Shown here: positions 48,296 to 56,931 of the stretch, one piece after another
How the letters are laid out: each line of letters starts with the position of its first letter
Position numbering within the stretch: position 1 is the first letter of the stretch
From: Thiopseudomonas denitrificans
GTDB taxonomy: Bacteria > Pseudomonadota > Gammaproteobacteria > Pseudomonadales > Pseudomonadaceae
Assembly: GCF_002866065.1 (NCBI RefSeq)
Contig: NZ_LNJZ01000003.1
Location: 1 to 64,000, forward strand
DNA: 64,000 nt
Direction: 5' to 3'
Program-made: the position numbers and the translations under genes
The notes under the pieces: model-generated
What the model was told of the DNA's origin: nothing
The model's database searches: none
Seen by the model: only the letters and a program-made list of their open reading frames with translations

Positions 48296-48692
48296 GGCTG
48301 AGTACCACCAGCAGCTGGCCGTCGAGCAGCGGTTGTTGCTGCTGGCGGATATCGAAGCTGTAGAGCGCGCTGTGCGGCGAATGGCCCAGCCGCGTGGCCT
48401 GCAGTTGCAGCAGCTCCGTACCGGGCTGTAGCGGAGCATGCAGGCGCACGCCGGATACCTTGCCAATATGCGCTGCTTTAATTGCGGTATTGCCTGCGTA
48501 TAATGCGCCGTGTGCAGCGCATAGCTGGGCCGCCGCCTCGAACAGCATCAGGGGGGCCGGTTCGTGCAGCTGCTGCAGGCAGTCGGCACGGCAGCAACCA
48601 CGGATCGAGTTTTCATCGTGGTCGCCAATGCTGTGCAGCCAGAGCGCGGAGTTGCGGTGTGGCAGAAGCTGTTGCAGGTCGGCATGAGTCAT
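48288..48692 (-). CDS. Hotdog dehydratase-like protein (second PKS block)
   Basis: 134 residues, first gene of the minus-strand block. The start Leu-Leu-Pro-His-Arg-Asn-Ser-Ala-Leu-Trp-Leu resembles FabZ-like proteins, and Leu-Met-Leu-Phe-Glu-Ala-Ala-Ala-Gln-Leu follows. It is similar in type to the protein at 37575-38024. It overlaps the ABC ATPase start by eight bases. Catalytic residues are not all obvious, so it may be a non-catalytic partner. Confidence 0.78.
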   Translation of the reverse strand: MTHADLQQLLPHRNSALWLHSIGDHDENSIRGCCRADCLQQLHEPAPLMLFEAAAQLCAAHGALYAGNTAIKAAHIGKVSGVRLHAPLQPGTELLQLQATRLGHSPHSALYSFDIRQQQQPLLDGQLLVVLSHA

Positions 48693-48760
48693 GGAGCAAA
48701 GGATACCCGGGCAAGTTTCGGGCGATTATAGAGTGTTTTACAGAGCGGAGAATTGAACTG

Positions 48761-49321
48761 ATGGATATCCGCGTGGCCTGGGCGCTTTTTTGTGCCGGTT
48801 CTTTGTTGTTGCTGGCATTGTCCTGGCGCAGCATGCGACGACCGGGCAGTCATGGTTTTCCGCGTTTTCTGGCGTGGGTGGGTATTCTGGCCCTGCTGGT
48901 ACTCAATGGGGATGTCTGGTTTGAGGAACGTTACTCCGCCCGCCAACTGGTGTCCTGGTGCCTGTTGATGACTTCCATTGCGGTGGTGGTGACCGGGTTG
49001 TTCCAGCTGAAAAGCCGTGGCCGTCCGGTTGCCGGCAGCCGCAACGATGGCAGCCTGTATGATTTTGAACAAACCACCCGGCTGGTTGATAGCGGCATCT
49101 ATGCGTGGATTCGCCATCCGATGTACCTGTCGCTGATGTTGCTGGCGTGGGGCGCGGCGGTCAAGGACCTGACCGGAATGACGCTGGCGCTGGCGGTTTT
49201 TGTCAGCCTGTGCCTCTACATCACCGCCCGCCAGGACGAGAAGGAATGCCTTGTGTACTTTGGCACTGACTATGGCGACTACATGCAGCGCAGCAAACGG
49301 TTTCTGCCCTTTCTCTGGTAG
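48761..49321 (+). CDS. Isoprenylcysteine methyltransferase (ICMT)-like membrane protein
   Basis: 186 residues with four to five membrane helices. The C-terminal part has the signature Ile-Arg-His-Pro-Met-Tyr-Leu-Ser and Asp-Glu-Lys-Glu-Cys-x-x-Tyr-Phe-Gly-x-Asp-Tyr-x-x-Tyr of ICMT/PEMT-type SAM methyltransferases. The acceptor is unknown. It is divergent from the second PKS block, with 68 bases between the start codons. Methylation of the aryl ring or terminal group of the pigment is possible but not shown. Confidence 0.8.
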   Translation: MDIRVAWALFCAGSLLLLALSWRSMRRPGSHGFPRFLAWVGILALLVLNGDVWFEERYSARQLVSWCLLMTSIAVVVTGLFQLKSRGRPVAGSRNDGSLYDFEQTTRLVDSGIYAWIRHPMYLSLMLLAWGAAVKDLTGMTLALAVFVSLCLYITARQDEKECLVYFGTDYGDYMQRSKRFLPFLW

Positions 49322-49453
49322 CCATTACGGCTTTTGACCGAATTGTGGATAGCTGCACATCAGAACGTTTTTTGCTGACCAGGCTGTTTATTTCCCCGGC
49401 CGGGTCACTTATCCTGTATTGCGTTATTTGACTGCTCACATGGAGATACACAC

Positions 49454-49894
49454 GTGAAAAAATTGCATAAAGTGCTGGCCTTCGCCACTGCCATGGCTTG
49501 TGTGCCGACGGTTGTACAGGCGCGTGATACCACTCACTACCTCGATTTTCAGGAAGTGATCCAGGAAGCCACCAATGCCGGCCGTCTGGATGGCAGCGTG
49601 AAGTTCTATCTTGGTCATGCGCCGGCTGGTGCCAATATCGTCAGCCGCAACCTGACTACCAGCAAGAAAACCAATGCCTTTGGCAAGTCCGACGAAAACG
49701 CGTGCAGCTGGGTGTTGCAGTCAGCCCTGATCCATTTGCAGGAAGCGGCCAAGCGTCAGGGTGCCAATGCAGTGGTCAATCTGGTCAGCAACTATCAGCA
49801 CAAAGAGTACAAGAGCCGCGACAAATACGAGTGTCATGCTGGTGCCATCATGGCGGGTGTGGCCTTGAAAGGAGATTTTGCCAAGGTTCGTTGA
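49454..49894 (+). CDS. Putative exported protein of unknown function
   Basis: 146 residues from a GTG at 49454 with GGAG eight bases upstream. A signal peptide (about 23 residues, ending Val-Gln-Ala) is followed by a domain with Cys-Ser-Trp and Cys-His-Ala (possible disulphide) and Asn-Ala-Val-Val-Asn-Leu-Val-Ser-Asn-Tyr. Similar proteins in databases are often misnamed as an excinuclease ATPase subunit; there is no ATPase motif here. It is a single gene ended by a strong terminator. Confidence 0.75.
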   Translation: MKKLHKVLAFATAMACVPTVVQARDTTHYLDFQEVIQEATNAGRLDGSVKFYLGHAPAGANIVSRNLTTSKKTNAFGKSDENACSWVLQSALIHLQEAAKRQGANAVVNLVSNYQHKEYKSRDKYECHAGAIMAGVALKGDFAKVR

Positions 49895-49911
49895 TGACCG
49901 CATGCATGTAC

Positions 49912-49940
49912 GAAAAAGCCCGGAAATTCCGGGCTTTTTC
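49912..49940. terminator. Bidirectional terminator between the exported protein gene and hemE
   Basis: Perfect palindrome with arms GAAAAAGCCCGGAA / TTCCGGGCTTTTTC, with A-run and T-run built in, so it can work for both convergent genes. Confidence 0.92.
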
Positions 49941-49962
49941 GTGCTTGAAAGGTACAGTTCTG

Positions 49963-51027
49963 CTATTGGTGGTACTTGGCCGACAGCTCGTGCACCGCAT
50001 CAATGAAAGCACCGGCGTTTTCCGGCTTGACCTCGGGTGTGATGCCGTGGCCGAGGTTGAACACGTGACCGGAGCCATGGCCGTAGCTGGCCAGGATGCG
50101 CTCGACTTCCTTGCGGATGGCGGCCGGGCTGGCGTACAGCGCGGACGGGTCCATGTTGCCTTGCAGGGCGACCTTGTCGCCGACACGGGCGCGGGCGCTG
50201 CCGATGTCGCAGGTCCAGTCCAGCCCCAGCGCTTCGACGCCGGTTTCGGCCATGGACTCGAGCCACAGGCCACCGCCCTTGGTGAACAGGATCACCGGCA
50301 CCTGGCGACCTTCGTGCTCGCGGATCAGGCCGTCGACGATTTTTTTCATGTAGGCCAGCGAGAACTCGAGGTAGGCCGCGGATGACAGGCTGCCGCCCCA
50401 GCTATCGAAGATCTGTACTGCCTGGGCACCGGACAGGATCTGCTGGTTCAGGTAGCTGGTAACCGACTGGGCCAGCTTGTCGAGCAGGCGGTGCATGGCT
50501 TCCGGCTGGTCATACATGAAGGCCTTGCTCTTGCGGAAGTCCTTGGAGGAACCGCCTTCAACCATGTAGGTGGCCAGGGTCCAGGGGCTGCCGGAAAAGC
50601 CGATCAGCGGCACGCGGCCATTGAGTTCGCGGCGGATGGTCTTGACCGCATCCATGACGTAGCCCAGATCCTGTTCAGGATCGGGAATTGGCAGGGCATC
50701 AATGGCTTCCGGGGTATCGACGATCTTCTTGAAACGCGGACCTTCACCGGTTTCGAAATACAGGCCCAGGCCCATGGCATCGGGAATGGTCAGGATGTCG
50801 GAGAACAGGATGGCGGCGTCTAGCGGGTAACGCTCCAGTGGCTGCAGGGTTACTTCGCAGGCCAGTTCCTGGTTCATGCACAGATCCATGAAGCCACCGG
50901 CCTTGGCACGGGTCGCACGGTATTCGGGCAGATAACGACCAGCCTGGCGCATCATCCAGATGGGCGTGACATCAACCGGCTGCTTGAGCAGGGCGCGAAG
51001 AAAACGATCGTTTTTCAGGGCAGTCAT
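49963..51027 (-). CDS. hemE: Uroporphyrinogen decarboxylase
   Basis: 354 residues from the ATG at 51027 (Met-Thr-Ala-Leu-Lys-Asn-Asp-Arg-Phe); an ATG five codons upstream is possible. The signature [12 protein letters not shown] is at the start, with Phe-Ser-Asp-Ile-Leu-Thr-Ile-Pro and Gly-Phe-Ser-Gly-Ser-Pro-Trp-Thr. It makes coproporphyrinogen III in haem synthesis. The 86-bp repeat array lies upstream of its promoter region (51028-51170). Confidence 0.97.
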   Translation of the reverse strand: MTALKNDRFLRALLKQPVDVTPIWMMRQAGRYLPEYRATRAKAGGFMDLCMNQELACEVTLQPLERYPLDAAILFSDILTIPDAMGLGLYFETGEGPRFKKIVDTPEAIDALPIPDPEQDLGYVMDAVKTIRRELNGRVPLIGFSGSPWTLATYMVEGGSSKDFRKSKAFMYDQPEAMHRLLDKLAQSVTSYLNQQILSGAQAVQIFDSWGGSLSSAAYLEFSLAYMKKIVDGLIREHEGRQVPVILFTKGGGLWLESMAETGVEALGLDWTCDIGSARARVGDKVALQGNMDPSALYASPAAIRKEVERILASYGHGSGHVFNLGHGITPEVKPENAGAFIDAVHELSAKYHQ

Positions 51028-51170
51028 AGAGTTATCCACCATCCATTAAGCAAGTTGACCGGTTTGCATGTGTAACGTGGCATCACCGGATTTTGAAAGA
51101 GGACAGTATAGACGATGGCAATGTTTTTTGCTTTCGGTCGCTGTTCATTGCGTGTTTTGATGTTGGCGCA

Positions 51171-52024
51171 GGTTCGAATCCATTTGAACGATGTTCGGCG
51201 TGGCCGGGGATGTGGGGCTGTTTGTGCGAATAAATTCGCACCTACGGGCGTTTGTAGGTTCGAATCCATTTGAACGATGTTCGGCGTGCCCGGGGATGCG
51301 GGGCTGTTTGTGCGAATAAATTCGCACCTAGGGGCGTTTGTAGGTTCGAATCCATTTGAACGATGTTCGGCGTGCCCGGGGATGCGGGGCTGTTTGTGCG
51401 AATAAATTCGCACCTAGGGGCGTTTGTAGGTTCGAATCCATTTGAACGATGTTCGGCGTGCCCGGGGATGCGGGGCTGTTTGTGCGAATAAATTCGCACC
51501 TAGGGGCGTTTGTAGGTTCGAATCCATTTGAACGATGTTCGGCGTGCCCGGGGATGCGGGGCTGTTTGTGCGAATAAATTCGCACCTAGGGGCGTTTGTA
51601 GGTTCGAATCCATTTGAACGATGTTCGGCGTGGCCGGGGATGCGGGGCTGTTTGTGCGAATAAATTCGCACCTAGGGGCGTTTGTAGGTTCGAATCCATT
51701 TGAACGATGTTCGGCGTGGCCGGGGAGGTGGGGGTGTTTGTGCGAATAAATTCGCACCTACGGGCGTTTGTTGGTTCGAATCCATTTGAACGATGTTCGG
51801 CGTGGCCGGGGAGGTGGGGGTGTTTGTGCGAATAAATTCGCACCTACGGGCGTTTGTTGGTTCGAATCCATTTGAACGATGTTCGGCGTGGCCGGGGAGG
51901 TGGGGGTGTTTGTGCGAATAAATTCGCACCTACGGGGCGTTTGTGGGTTTGAATTCATTTGAACAATGCCCGGCATGGCCGGGCATGTGACAGGTGTTTG
52001 TGTGAATAAATTCGCACAAACAGG
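51171..52024. repeat. Tandem array of about ten 86-bp units
   Basis: Units begin GGTTCGAATCC at 51171 and then every 86 bases (51257, 51343, 51429, 51515, 51601, 51687, 51773, 51859), with a diverged last one at about 51946. Units 2-5 look identical; units 7-9 share GAGGTGGGGGTG in the middle. Each unit has two palindromes, GTTCGAATCCATTTGAAC and GTGCGAATAAATTCGCAC. Because 86 is not a multiple of three, overlapping reading frames of about 85 codons are open on the minus strand; these are not genes. Confidence 0.95.
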
Positions 52025-52034
52025 TGGGTTGGTA

Positions 52035-54044
52035 TTAGAACAGTTTCTCGTCCAGCAGATAGAGGGATTCGCTACCGGCCTTGACCGAAGCAGTCAGGGA
52101 GTGGATGCGTGGCAGCAGGCGGGCGAAGTAGAAGCGTGCGGTGCCCATCTTGCTGGCGTAGAAGTCCTCTTCGCCTTCCCTGCCCTGTGCGGCTTTGGCC
52201 ATCAGTGCCCACATGTAGGCATAGGCGGTGTAACCGAATACATGCAGGTATTCCACGGAGGCTGCGCCAATTTCGTTGGGGTTGGCCTTGCCCTGCTCTA
52301 CCAGCCAGGCGGACAACTCATCAAGATTTTCGATGGCTTTTTGCAGTGGTGCGGTGAAATCCTGCAACTGCTGGTTGGCAGCGATGAAGTCGTGCACTTC
52401 CTTGCTGAAGTGCTGGTAGAACGCGCCACCATTGGCCACCAGCTTGCGGCCGGCCAGGTCCAGTGACTGGATGCCGTTGGTGCCTTCGTAAATCTGGGTA
52501 ATGCGGCAGTCGCGCACCAGTTGCTCCTGGCCCCACTCACGAATGTAACCATGGCCGCCAAATACCATCTGGCCATGCAGGGTGGTTTCCAGCGCCACGT
52601 CGGTCATGAAGGCCTTGGCGACCGGGGTCAGCAGGGCAACCAGTTCACCGGCTTGTTGCTGGACAGCGGTATCGTCGGAAAACTTGGCCAGGTCCAGCTG
52701 CTTGGCGACATAGGTGGAAAACGCACGGCCGCCTTCGTTCATCGCTTTCATGGTCAGCAGCATGCGACGCACGTCAGGATGCACGATGATCGGGTCGGCG
52801 GCCTTGTCGGGCTGCTGTGCACCGGTCGGGACACGGCTTTGCAGGCGCTCGCGGGCGTATTCGATGGCGCTCTGGTAGGAGCGTTCGGCCACACCCAGGC
52901 CCTGGATGCCGACACCGAGACGTTCGTAGTTCATCATGGTGAACATGGCGGCCAGACCCTTGTTGGGTTCGTCGACGATGTAGCCGATGGCGTTGTCGAA
53001 GTTCATCACGCGATGCACGATGATCGGGTCGGCGGCCTTGTCGGGCTGCTGTGCACCGGTCGGGGCACGGCTTTGCAGGCGCTCGCGGGCGTATTCGATG
53101 GCGCTCTGGTAGGAGCGTTCGGCCACACCCAGGCCCTGGATGCCGACACCGAGACGTTCGTAGTTCATCATGGTGAACATGGCGGCCAGACCCTTGTTGG
53201 GTTCGTCGACGATGTAGCCGATGGCGTTGTCGAAGTTCATCACGCAGGTGGGTGATGCCTTGATGCCCATCTTGTGCTCGATGGAGCCGCAGGACACGGC
53301 ATTGCGCTCACCGAGGCTGCCGTCTTCGTTGACCATGAACTTGGGCACCAGGAACAGCGAGATGCCGCGCGCACCGGCGGGTGCGTCGGGCAGCTTGGCC
53401 AGTACCAGGTGAATGATGTTTTCGGTCAGGTCGTGTTCGCCGCCGGTGATGAAAATCTTGGTTCCGGTGATGCGGAAGCTGCCGTCATCCTGTGGCTCGG
53501 CCTTGGTGCGGATGATGCCCAGATCGGTGCCGGCATGCGGCTCGGTTAGACACATGGAGCCGGCCCACTGGCCGCTGTACATGTTGGGCAGGTATTTTTG
53601 CTTCAGTTCTTCACTGGCGTGGGCATGCAGCGACAGGCAGGCACCTGCGGTCAGCATCGGGAACAGGCCAAAAGAGACGTTGGCCGCGTTGACCATTTCT
53701 TCCAGCTGGGCAGTGAGCATCTTGGGCATGCCCATGCCGTCATATTCCGGAGCACCGCCGACACCGACCCAGCCGCCTTCGGCATAGGTCTGCCAGGCCT
53801 CGATGAAGCCGTCGGCGGTTTTCACTTCGCCGTTGCTCCATTGAGCGCCCTGCTCATCGGCCTCGCGGTTAAGCGGAGCGATGATGCCGGCGTTGACCTT
53901 GGCGGCCTCTTCCAGAATGGCGCTAGCAGTATCCGGATCAACGGTTTCGGCCAGAGCCGGCAAGCTGGCCCACAGCAGCGGCGCCTGGAAGACTTCATTG
54001 AGGACAAAATTCATGTCGCGTAGCGGGGCTTTATAGTCGGCCAT
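52035..54044 (-). CDS. Acyl-CoA dehydrogenase (DmdC-like, long form) with internal 78-residue duplication
   Basis: 669 residues, compared with about 590-600 usual. The family start Met-Ala-Asp-Tyr-Lys-Ala-Pro-Leu-Arg-Asp, Cys-Leu-Thr-Glu-Pro-His-Ala-Gly-Thr-Asp and Ile-Thr-Gly-Thr-Lys-Ile-Phe-Ile are present, as is the long C-terminal extra domain of methylmercaptopropionyl-CoA-type dehydrogenases. Residues from Val-Met-Asn-Phe-Asp-Asn-Ala to Pro-Ile-Ile-Val-His occur twice in tandem. This would put an extra segment in the fold between the beta and C-terminal helical domains. The enzyme oxidises acyl-CoA with FAD; activity of this form is doubtful. Confidence 0.88.
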   Translation of the reverse strand: MADYKAPLRDMNFVLNEVFQAPLLWASLPALAETVDPDTASAILEEAAKVNAGIIAPLNREADEQGAQWSNGEVKTADGFIEAWQTYAEGGWVGVGGAPEYDGMGMPKMLTAQLEEMVNAANVSFGLFPMLTAGACLSLHAHASEELKQKYLPNMYSGQWAGSMCLTEPHAGTDLGIIRTKAEPQDDGSFRITGTKIFITGGEHDLTENIIHLVLAKLPDAPAGARGISLFLVPKFMVNEDGSLGERNAVSCGSIEHKMGIKASPTCVMNFDNAIGYIVDEPNKGLAAMFTMMNYERLGVGIQGLGVAERSYQSAIEYARERLQSRAPTGAQQPDKAADPIIVHRVMNFDNAIGYIVDEPNKGLAAMFTMMNYERLGVGIQGLGVAERSYQSAIEYARERLQSRVPTGAQQPDKAADPIIVHPDVRRMLLTMKAMNEGGRAFSTYVAKQLDLAKFSDDTAVQQQAGELVALLTPVAKAFMTDVALETTLHGQMVFGGHGYIREWGQEQLVRDCRITQIYEGTNGIQSLDLAGRKLVANGGAFYQHFSKEVHDFIAANQQLQDFTAPLQKAIENLDELSAWLVEQGKANPNEIGAASVEYLHVFGYTAYAYMWALMAKAAQGREGEEDFYASKMGTARFYFARLLPRIHSLTASVKAGSESLYLLDEKLF
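52778..53245. repeat. Exact in-frame 234-bp tandem duplication inside the acyl-CoA dehydrogenase gene
   Basis: Copy 1 is 52778-53011 and copy 2 is 53012-53245. I see a single base difference (GGGACACGG against GGGGCACGG), giving Val against Ala. The period of 234 bases is 78 codons, so the frame is kept. It is either very recent or an assembly error. Confidence 0.92.
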
Positions 54045-54087
54045 TGGCTGGTTCCCTTTATAATATTTGTTCAGAACTGTGTGGCAG

Positions 54088-54408
54088 CAGGCGGATGATG
54101 ATTACGTAAAGACGTTGCAAGTACGTCCCTGTAGGCTCCCGGGCGGCATCCATGCCGCCCACGCTTTACTCCACCATCATCCGCCTGCCTGAAACATTTG
54201 TGTTGCCTGCGAGTTTTTGCGGTAAGCCTGTGCAAAAGCCAAGGTGTGACGGATGCACGGAGGTTGTCTCTCGCCTCCCTCTCCCCACACGGGCGGATCT
54301 GGCGGATTGCACGGAATTTGAAGCAGTTGGTATAAAGTGGAGCAAAGCCTTGGCCGCCAAGGATGGCGGCCGGGAGCCTACAAGGATGTACTTGCGGCGT
54401 CTTTGCGT
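54088..54408. repeat. Intergenic inverted repeats between the two acyl-CoA dehydrogenase genes
   Basis: The 400-base gap 54045-54444 has no convincing gene. It has a long imperfect inverted repeat with arms about 54105-54172 and 54339-54408, both containing GGGAGCCTACA or its complement and a GCCGCC/GGCGGC palindrome. A perfect 13-base pair CAGGCGGATGATG (54088-54100) / CATCATCCGCCTG (54175-54187) nests around the first arm. It looks like a second REP family, different from the GTGCGAAT type. Confidence 0.75.
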
Positions 54409-54444
54409 AGCTTTGTACCAACTGCCAGCACTAGCAAACCGGCA

Positions 54445-56250
54445 TCAATAGCCCAGTGTAAAATCCTCTTCCGCCATATCCATCAGGTTGTCGGCACCGG
54501 ACAGCATGGCCGCAACATGCGCACGGGTGCGCGGCAGGATACGGGCGAAGTAGAAGCGTGCGGTTTGCAGCTTGGCCTTGTAGAAGGCCTCTTCGCTGGT
54601 GCCGGAAGCCAGTTGCTCGGCGGCAACCCGTGCCATGTCGGCCCAGAAGTAGGCCAGGCAGGCGTAGCCGGAGTACATGCAGTAATCCACGGCGGCAGCA
54701 CCGACCACTTCGCGGTCTTTCATGGCGGCCATGCCGATCTTCATGGTCAGCTCGCCCCATTCCTTGTTGATGTCGGCCAGTGGTGCGACAAATTCCTTGA
54801 TGGCCTCGTTCTCCTCGTTGGACTTGCAGAACTTGTGAACCACCTTGGTGAAGGCCTTCAGCGATTCACCCTGGGTCATCAGTACCTTGCGGCCCAGCAG
54901 GTCCAGCGCCTGGATGCCGGTGGTGCCTTCATACAGCATGGAAATGCGGCTGTCGCGCACGTTCTGCTCCATGCCCCACTCGGAGATGTAGCCGTGACCA
55001 CCGTAGATCTGTACGCCATGGTTGGCGGCTTCAAAGCCGGTTTCGGTCATGAACGCCTTGGCAATCGGAGTCAGGAAGGCCAGCAGGGTGTCTGCCTGTA
55101 CACGGGCTTCCTCGTCCTGGCTGCGCTGCACGATATCCACCTGCTTGGCGGCGTAGTACAGCATGGCGCGGTTGCCTTCGGAGAACGCCTTGGTGGTCAG
55201 CAGCATGCGGCGCACGTCAGGGTGCACGATGATCGGGTCGGCGGCCTTGTCCGGAGCTTTCGGGCCGGTTAGAGAACGCATTTGCAGGCGCTCGCGGGCG
55301 TAGCTGATGCCGCCCTGGAAGGCGACTTCGGCGTGGGCCAGACCCTGCAGTGCGGTACCCAGGCGGGCGGTGTTCATGAAGGTGAACATGCAGTTCAGGC
55401 CCTTGTTGGGCGGGCCGATCAGGAAACCGGTGGCGTTGTCGAAGTTCATCACGCAGGTGGAGTTGCCGTGGATGCCCATCTTGTGCTCCAGCGAACCACA
55501 GGATACGCCGTTGCGCTCGCCGACTTCGCCGCTGGTGTCCGGCAGGAACTTGGGCACGATGAACAGGGAAATACCCTTGGTGCCTTCCGGTGCATCCGGC
55601 AGGCGGCCCAGTACGATATGTACGATGTTTTCCGCCATGTCGTGCTCGCCGGCAGAAATGAAGATCTTGGTACCGGTTACCTTGTAGCTGCCGTCGGCCT
55701 GTGGCTCGGCCTTGGTGCGCAGCATGCCAAGGTCGGTGCCGCAGTGGGGTTCGGTCAGGCACATGGTGCCGGTCCACTGGCCGGATACCAGCTTGGTCAG
55801 ATAGGTCTGTTGCTGCTCTTCGGTACCGTGGGCGCTCAGGGTGTTCATCGCGCCGTGGGACAGGCCGGGGTACATGCCCCAGGACCAGTTGGCCTGGCCG
55901 ACCATTTCACTGACCGCCATGCCGAGGGATTCTGGCAGGCCCTGACCGCCATGAGCTTCGTCGTGGGCCAGGCTGGGCCAGCCGCCTTCGACAAACTGCT
56001 CGTAGGCTTCCTTGAAGCCGGTCGGGGTGGTCACGCCTTCGGGAGACCAGGTGCAGCCTTCGGTATCACCCACGCGGTTGAGCGGGGCAATGACGTTTTC
56101 GCAGAACTTGGCGCCCTCTTCCAGAATGGCGTCAATCATGTCCGGGGTGGCCTCTTCGCAACCGGGCAGGCTTTGGTAGTGCTCGGCATAGCCAAGCAGT
56201 TCGTCACGGACAAAACGGATATCGCGCAAGGGGGCTTTATATTCGGGCAT
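54445..56250 (-). CDS. Acyl-CoA dehydrogenase (DmdC-like, long form)
   Basis: 601 residues, normal length. It starts [10 protein letters not shown] and has [10 protein letters not shown] and Val-Thr-Gly-Thr-Lys-Ile-Phe-Ile. It is paralogous to the gene at 52035 over the full length. It oxidises an acyl-CoA (fatty acyl or methylthio-propionyl type) to the enoyl-CoA, passing electrons to ETF. A palindrome like a PsrA operator lies 113 bases upstream of the start, suggesting fatty-acid-responsive control. Confidence 0.93.
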   Translation of the reverse strand: MPEYKAPLRDIRFVRDELLGYAEHYQSLPGCEEATPDMIDAILEEGAKFCENVIAPLNRVGDTEGCTWSPEGVTTPTGFKEAYEQFVEGGWPSLAHDEAHGGQGLPESLGMAVSEMVGQANWSWGMYPGLSHGAMNTLSAHGTEEQQQTYLTKLVSGQWTGTMCLTEPHCGTDLGMLRTKAEPQADGSYKVTGTKIFISAGEHDMAENIVHIVLGRLPDAPEGTKGISLFIVPKFLPDTSGEVGERNGVSCGSLEHKMGIHGNSTCVMNFDNATGFLIGPPNKGLNCMFTFMNTARLGTALQGLAHAEVAFQGGISYARERLQMRSLTGPKAPDKAADPIIVHPDVRRMLLTTKAFSEGNRAMLYYAAKQVDIVQRSQDEEARVQADTLLAFLTPIAKAFMTETGFEAANHGVQIYGGHGYISEWGMEQNVRDSRISMLYEGTTGIQALDLLGRKVLMTQGESLKAFTKVVHKFCKSNEENEAIKEFVAPLADINKEWGELTMKIGMAAMKDREVVGAAAVDYCMYSGYACLAYFWADMARVAAEQLASGTSEEAFYKAKLQTARFYFARILPRTRAHVAAMLSGADNLMDMAEEDFTLGY

Positions 56251-56362
56251 GGTGAAGACCTCTGGAGATGACTTTTATTATTGGAGCCGCTCGGCTGTGA
56301 AGTGGTTTCGCGGCTCTTGAATTCATGCAATGTGGGGAAGTGTCCTGCGCCGGGCAAAACAC

Positions 56363-56378
56363 TCAAACGGCCGTTTGA
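56363..56378. promoter_or_regulatory. PsrA-like operator upstream of acyl-CoA dehydrogenase
   Basis: Perfect 16-base palindrome TCAAACGGCCGTTTGA. It fits the known Pseudomonas PsrA consensus (G/C)AAAC-N2-4-GTTT(G/C). PsrA is a TetR-type repressor released by long-chain fatty acids and controls beta-oxidation genes. Nothing else stands out in 56251-56555. Confidence 0.65.
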
Positions 56379-56555
56379 AAGTTACGACCAGCAGGGAGTG
56401 TTGTCAAGCGTTACCGGGCGATTTTGTATCCGCAGGGATTAGCCAAAAGTGGTAGGCAGAAGAGACCGGAGAGTCAGTTTTGACAGAAAAGGAAATGCTT
56501 CTGCAAAAGCGGAAAGGATCTGGATGACATACAGGGTCCGGGCTTTTGGCGGGAA

Positions 56556-56595
56556 AACTAAAAAGCCCGTGCAGTTTAAATACATGCACGGGCTT
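56556..56595 (-). terminator. Terminator of the small 81-residue protein gene
   Basis: On the minus strand, an 11-base stem AAGCCCGTGCA / TGCACGGGCTT with an AT-rich loop is followed by TTTTTAGTTTT, about 25 bases after the stop of the gene at 56619. Confidence 0.85.
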
Positions 56596-56618
56596 CGAGA
56601 CGGGACGGAAAAAGAGAT

Positions 56619-56864
56619 TTAACTCATGGTGTTGATCAGGGTGCCGATGTTTTCGCTGGCGGCCTCGACCATCTTGCCGCCGACCATGGCCAGATGCTGG
56701 GCCTGATCCATCTGCACCAGCTGCTGGGTCAGATCGGCAATGTTCATCATGGGCATGTCGCTGACAGTTGCATTGGCAACAGTTTGTGCCGTGCTGGCCA
56801 GTTGTTGCTGGCTGGCCTTGATGGTTTGCACGCCCGCGCTCATCAGGCTTGAAGAAATCTGCAT
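56619..56864 (-). CDS. Small conserved protein of unknown function, rod-protein-like N-terminus
   Basis: 81 residues from the ATG at 56864, which has a perfect GGAGG five bases upstream; the ATG four codons earlier overlaps that ribosome site. The sequence is Met-, Gln- and Ala-rich and helical, with Gln-Gln-Gln-Leu-Ala-Ser-Thr-Ala-Gln-Thr-Val-Ala-Asn-Ala like the N-terminal helix of flagellar rod/hook proteins or small YjfB-type motility proteins. There is no signal peptide. Strong ribosome site and own terminator show it is a real gene. Confidence 0.7.
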   Translation of the reverse strand: MQISSSLMSAGVQTIKASQQQLASTAQTVANATVSDMPMMNIADLTQQLVQMDQAQHLAMVGGKMVEAASENIGTLINTMS

Positions 56865-56931
56865 GACATCCTCCATGGGGTGTCTGGTGATGCTTGAATG
56901 CCAGTATATATTTTTTCGGACTCCGATTCCA

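Noticed and set aside
51145-51976. Series of overlapping frames of about 85 codons in the 86-bp array
   Set aside because: They come from a repeat unit not divisible by three and from translation of REP palindromes; they share no ribosome sites or independent conservation.
51171-52024. CRISPR array
   Set aside because: The whole 86-bp unit is repeated, with no unique spacers and no cas genes in the window.
55282-56271. 329-codon plus-strand frame opposite the acyl-CoA dehydrogenase
   Set aside because: Shadow of the conserved minus-strand gene, a consequence of GC-rich codon use.
56404-56589. 61-codon frame upstream of the dehydrogenase gene
   Set aside because: It overlaps a clear terminator hairpin and has no recognisable features.
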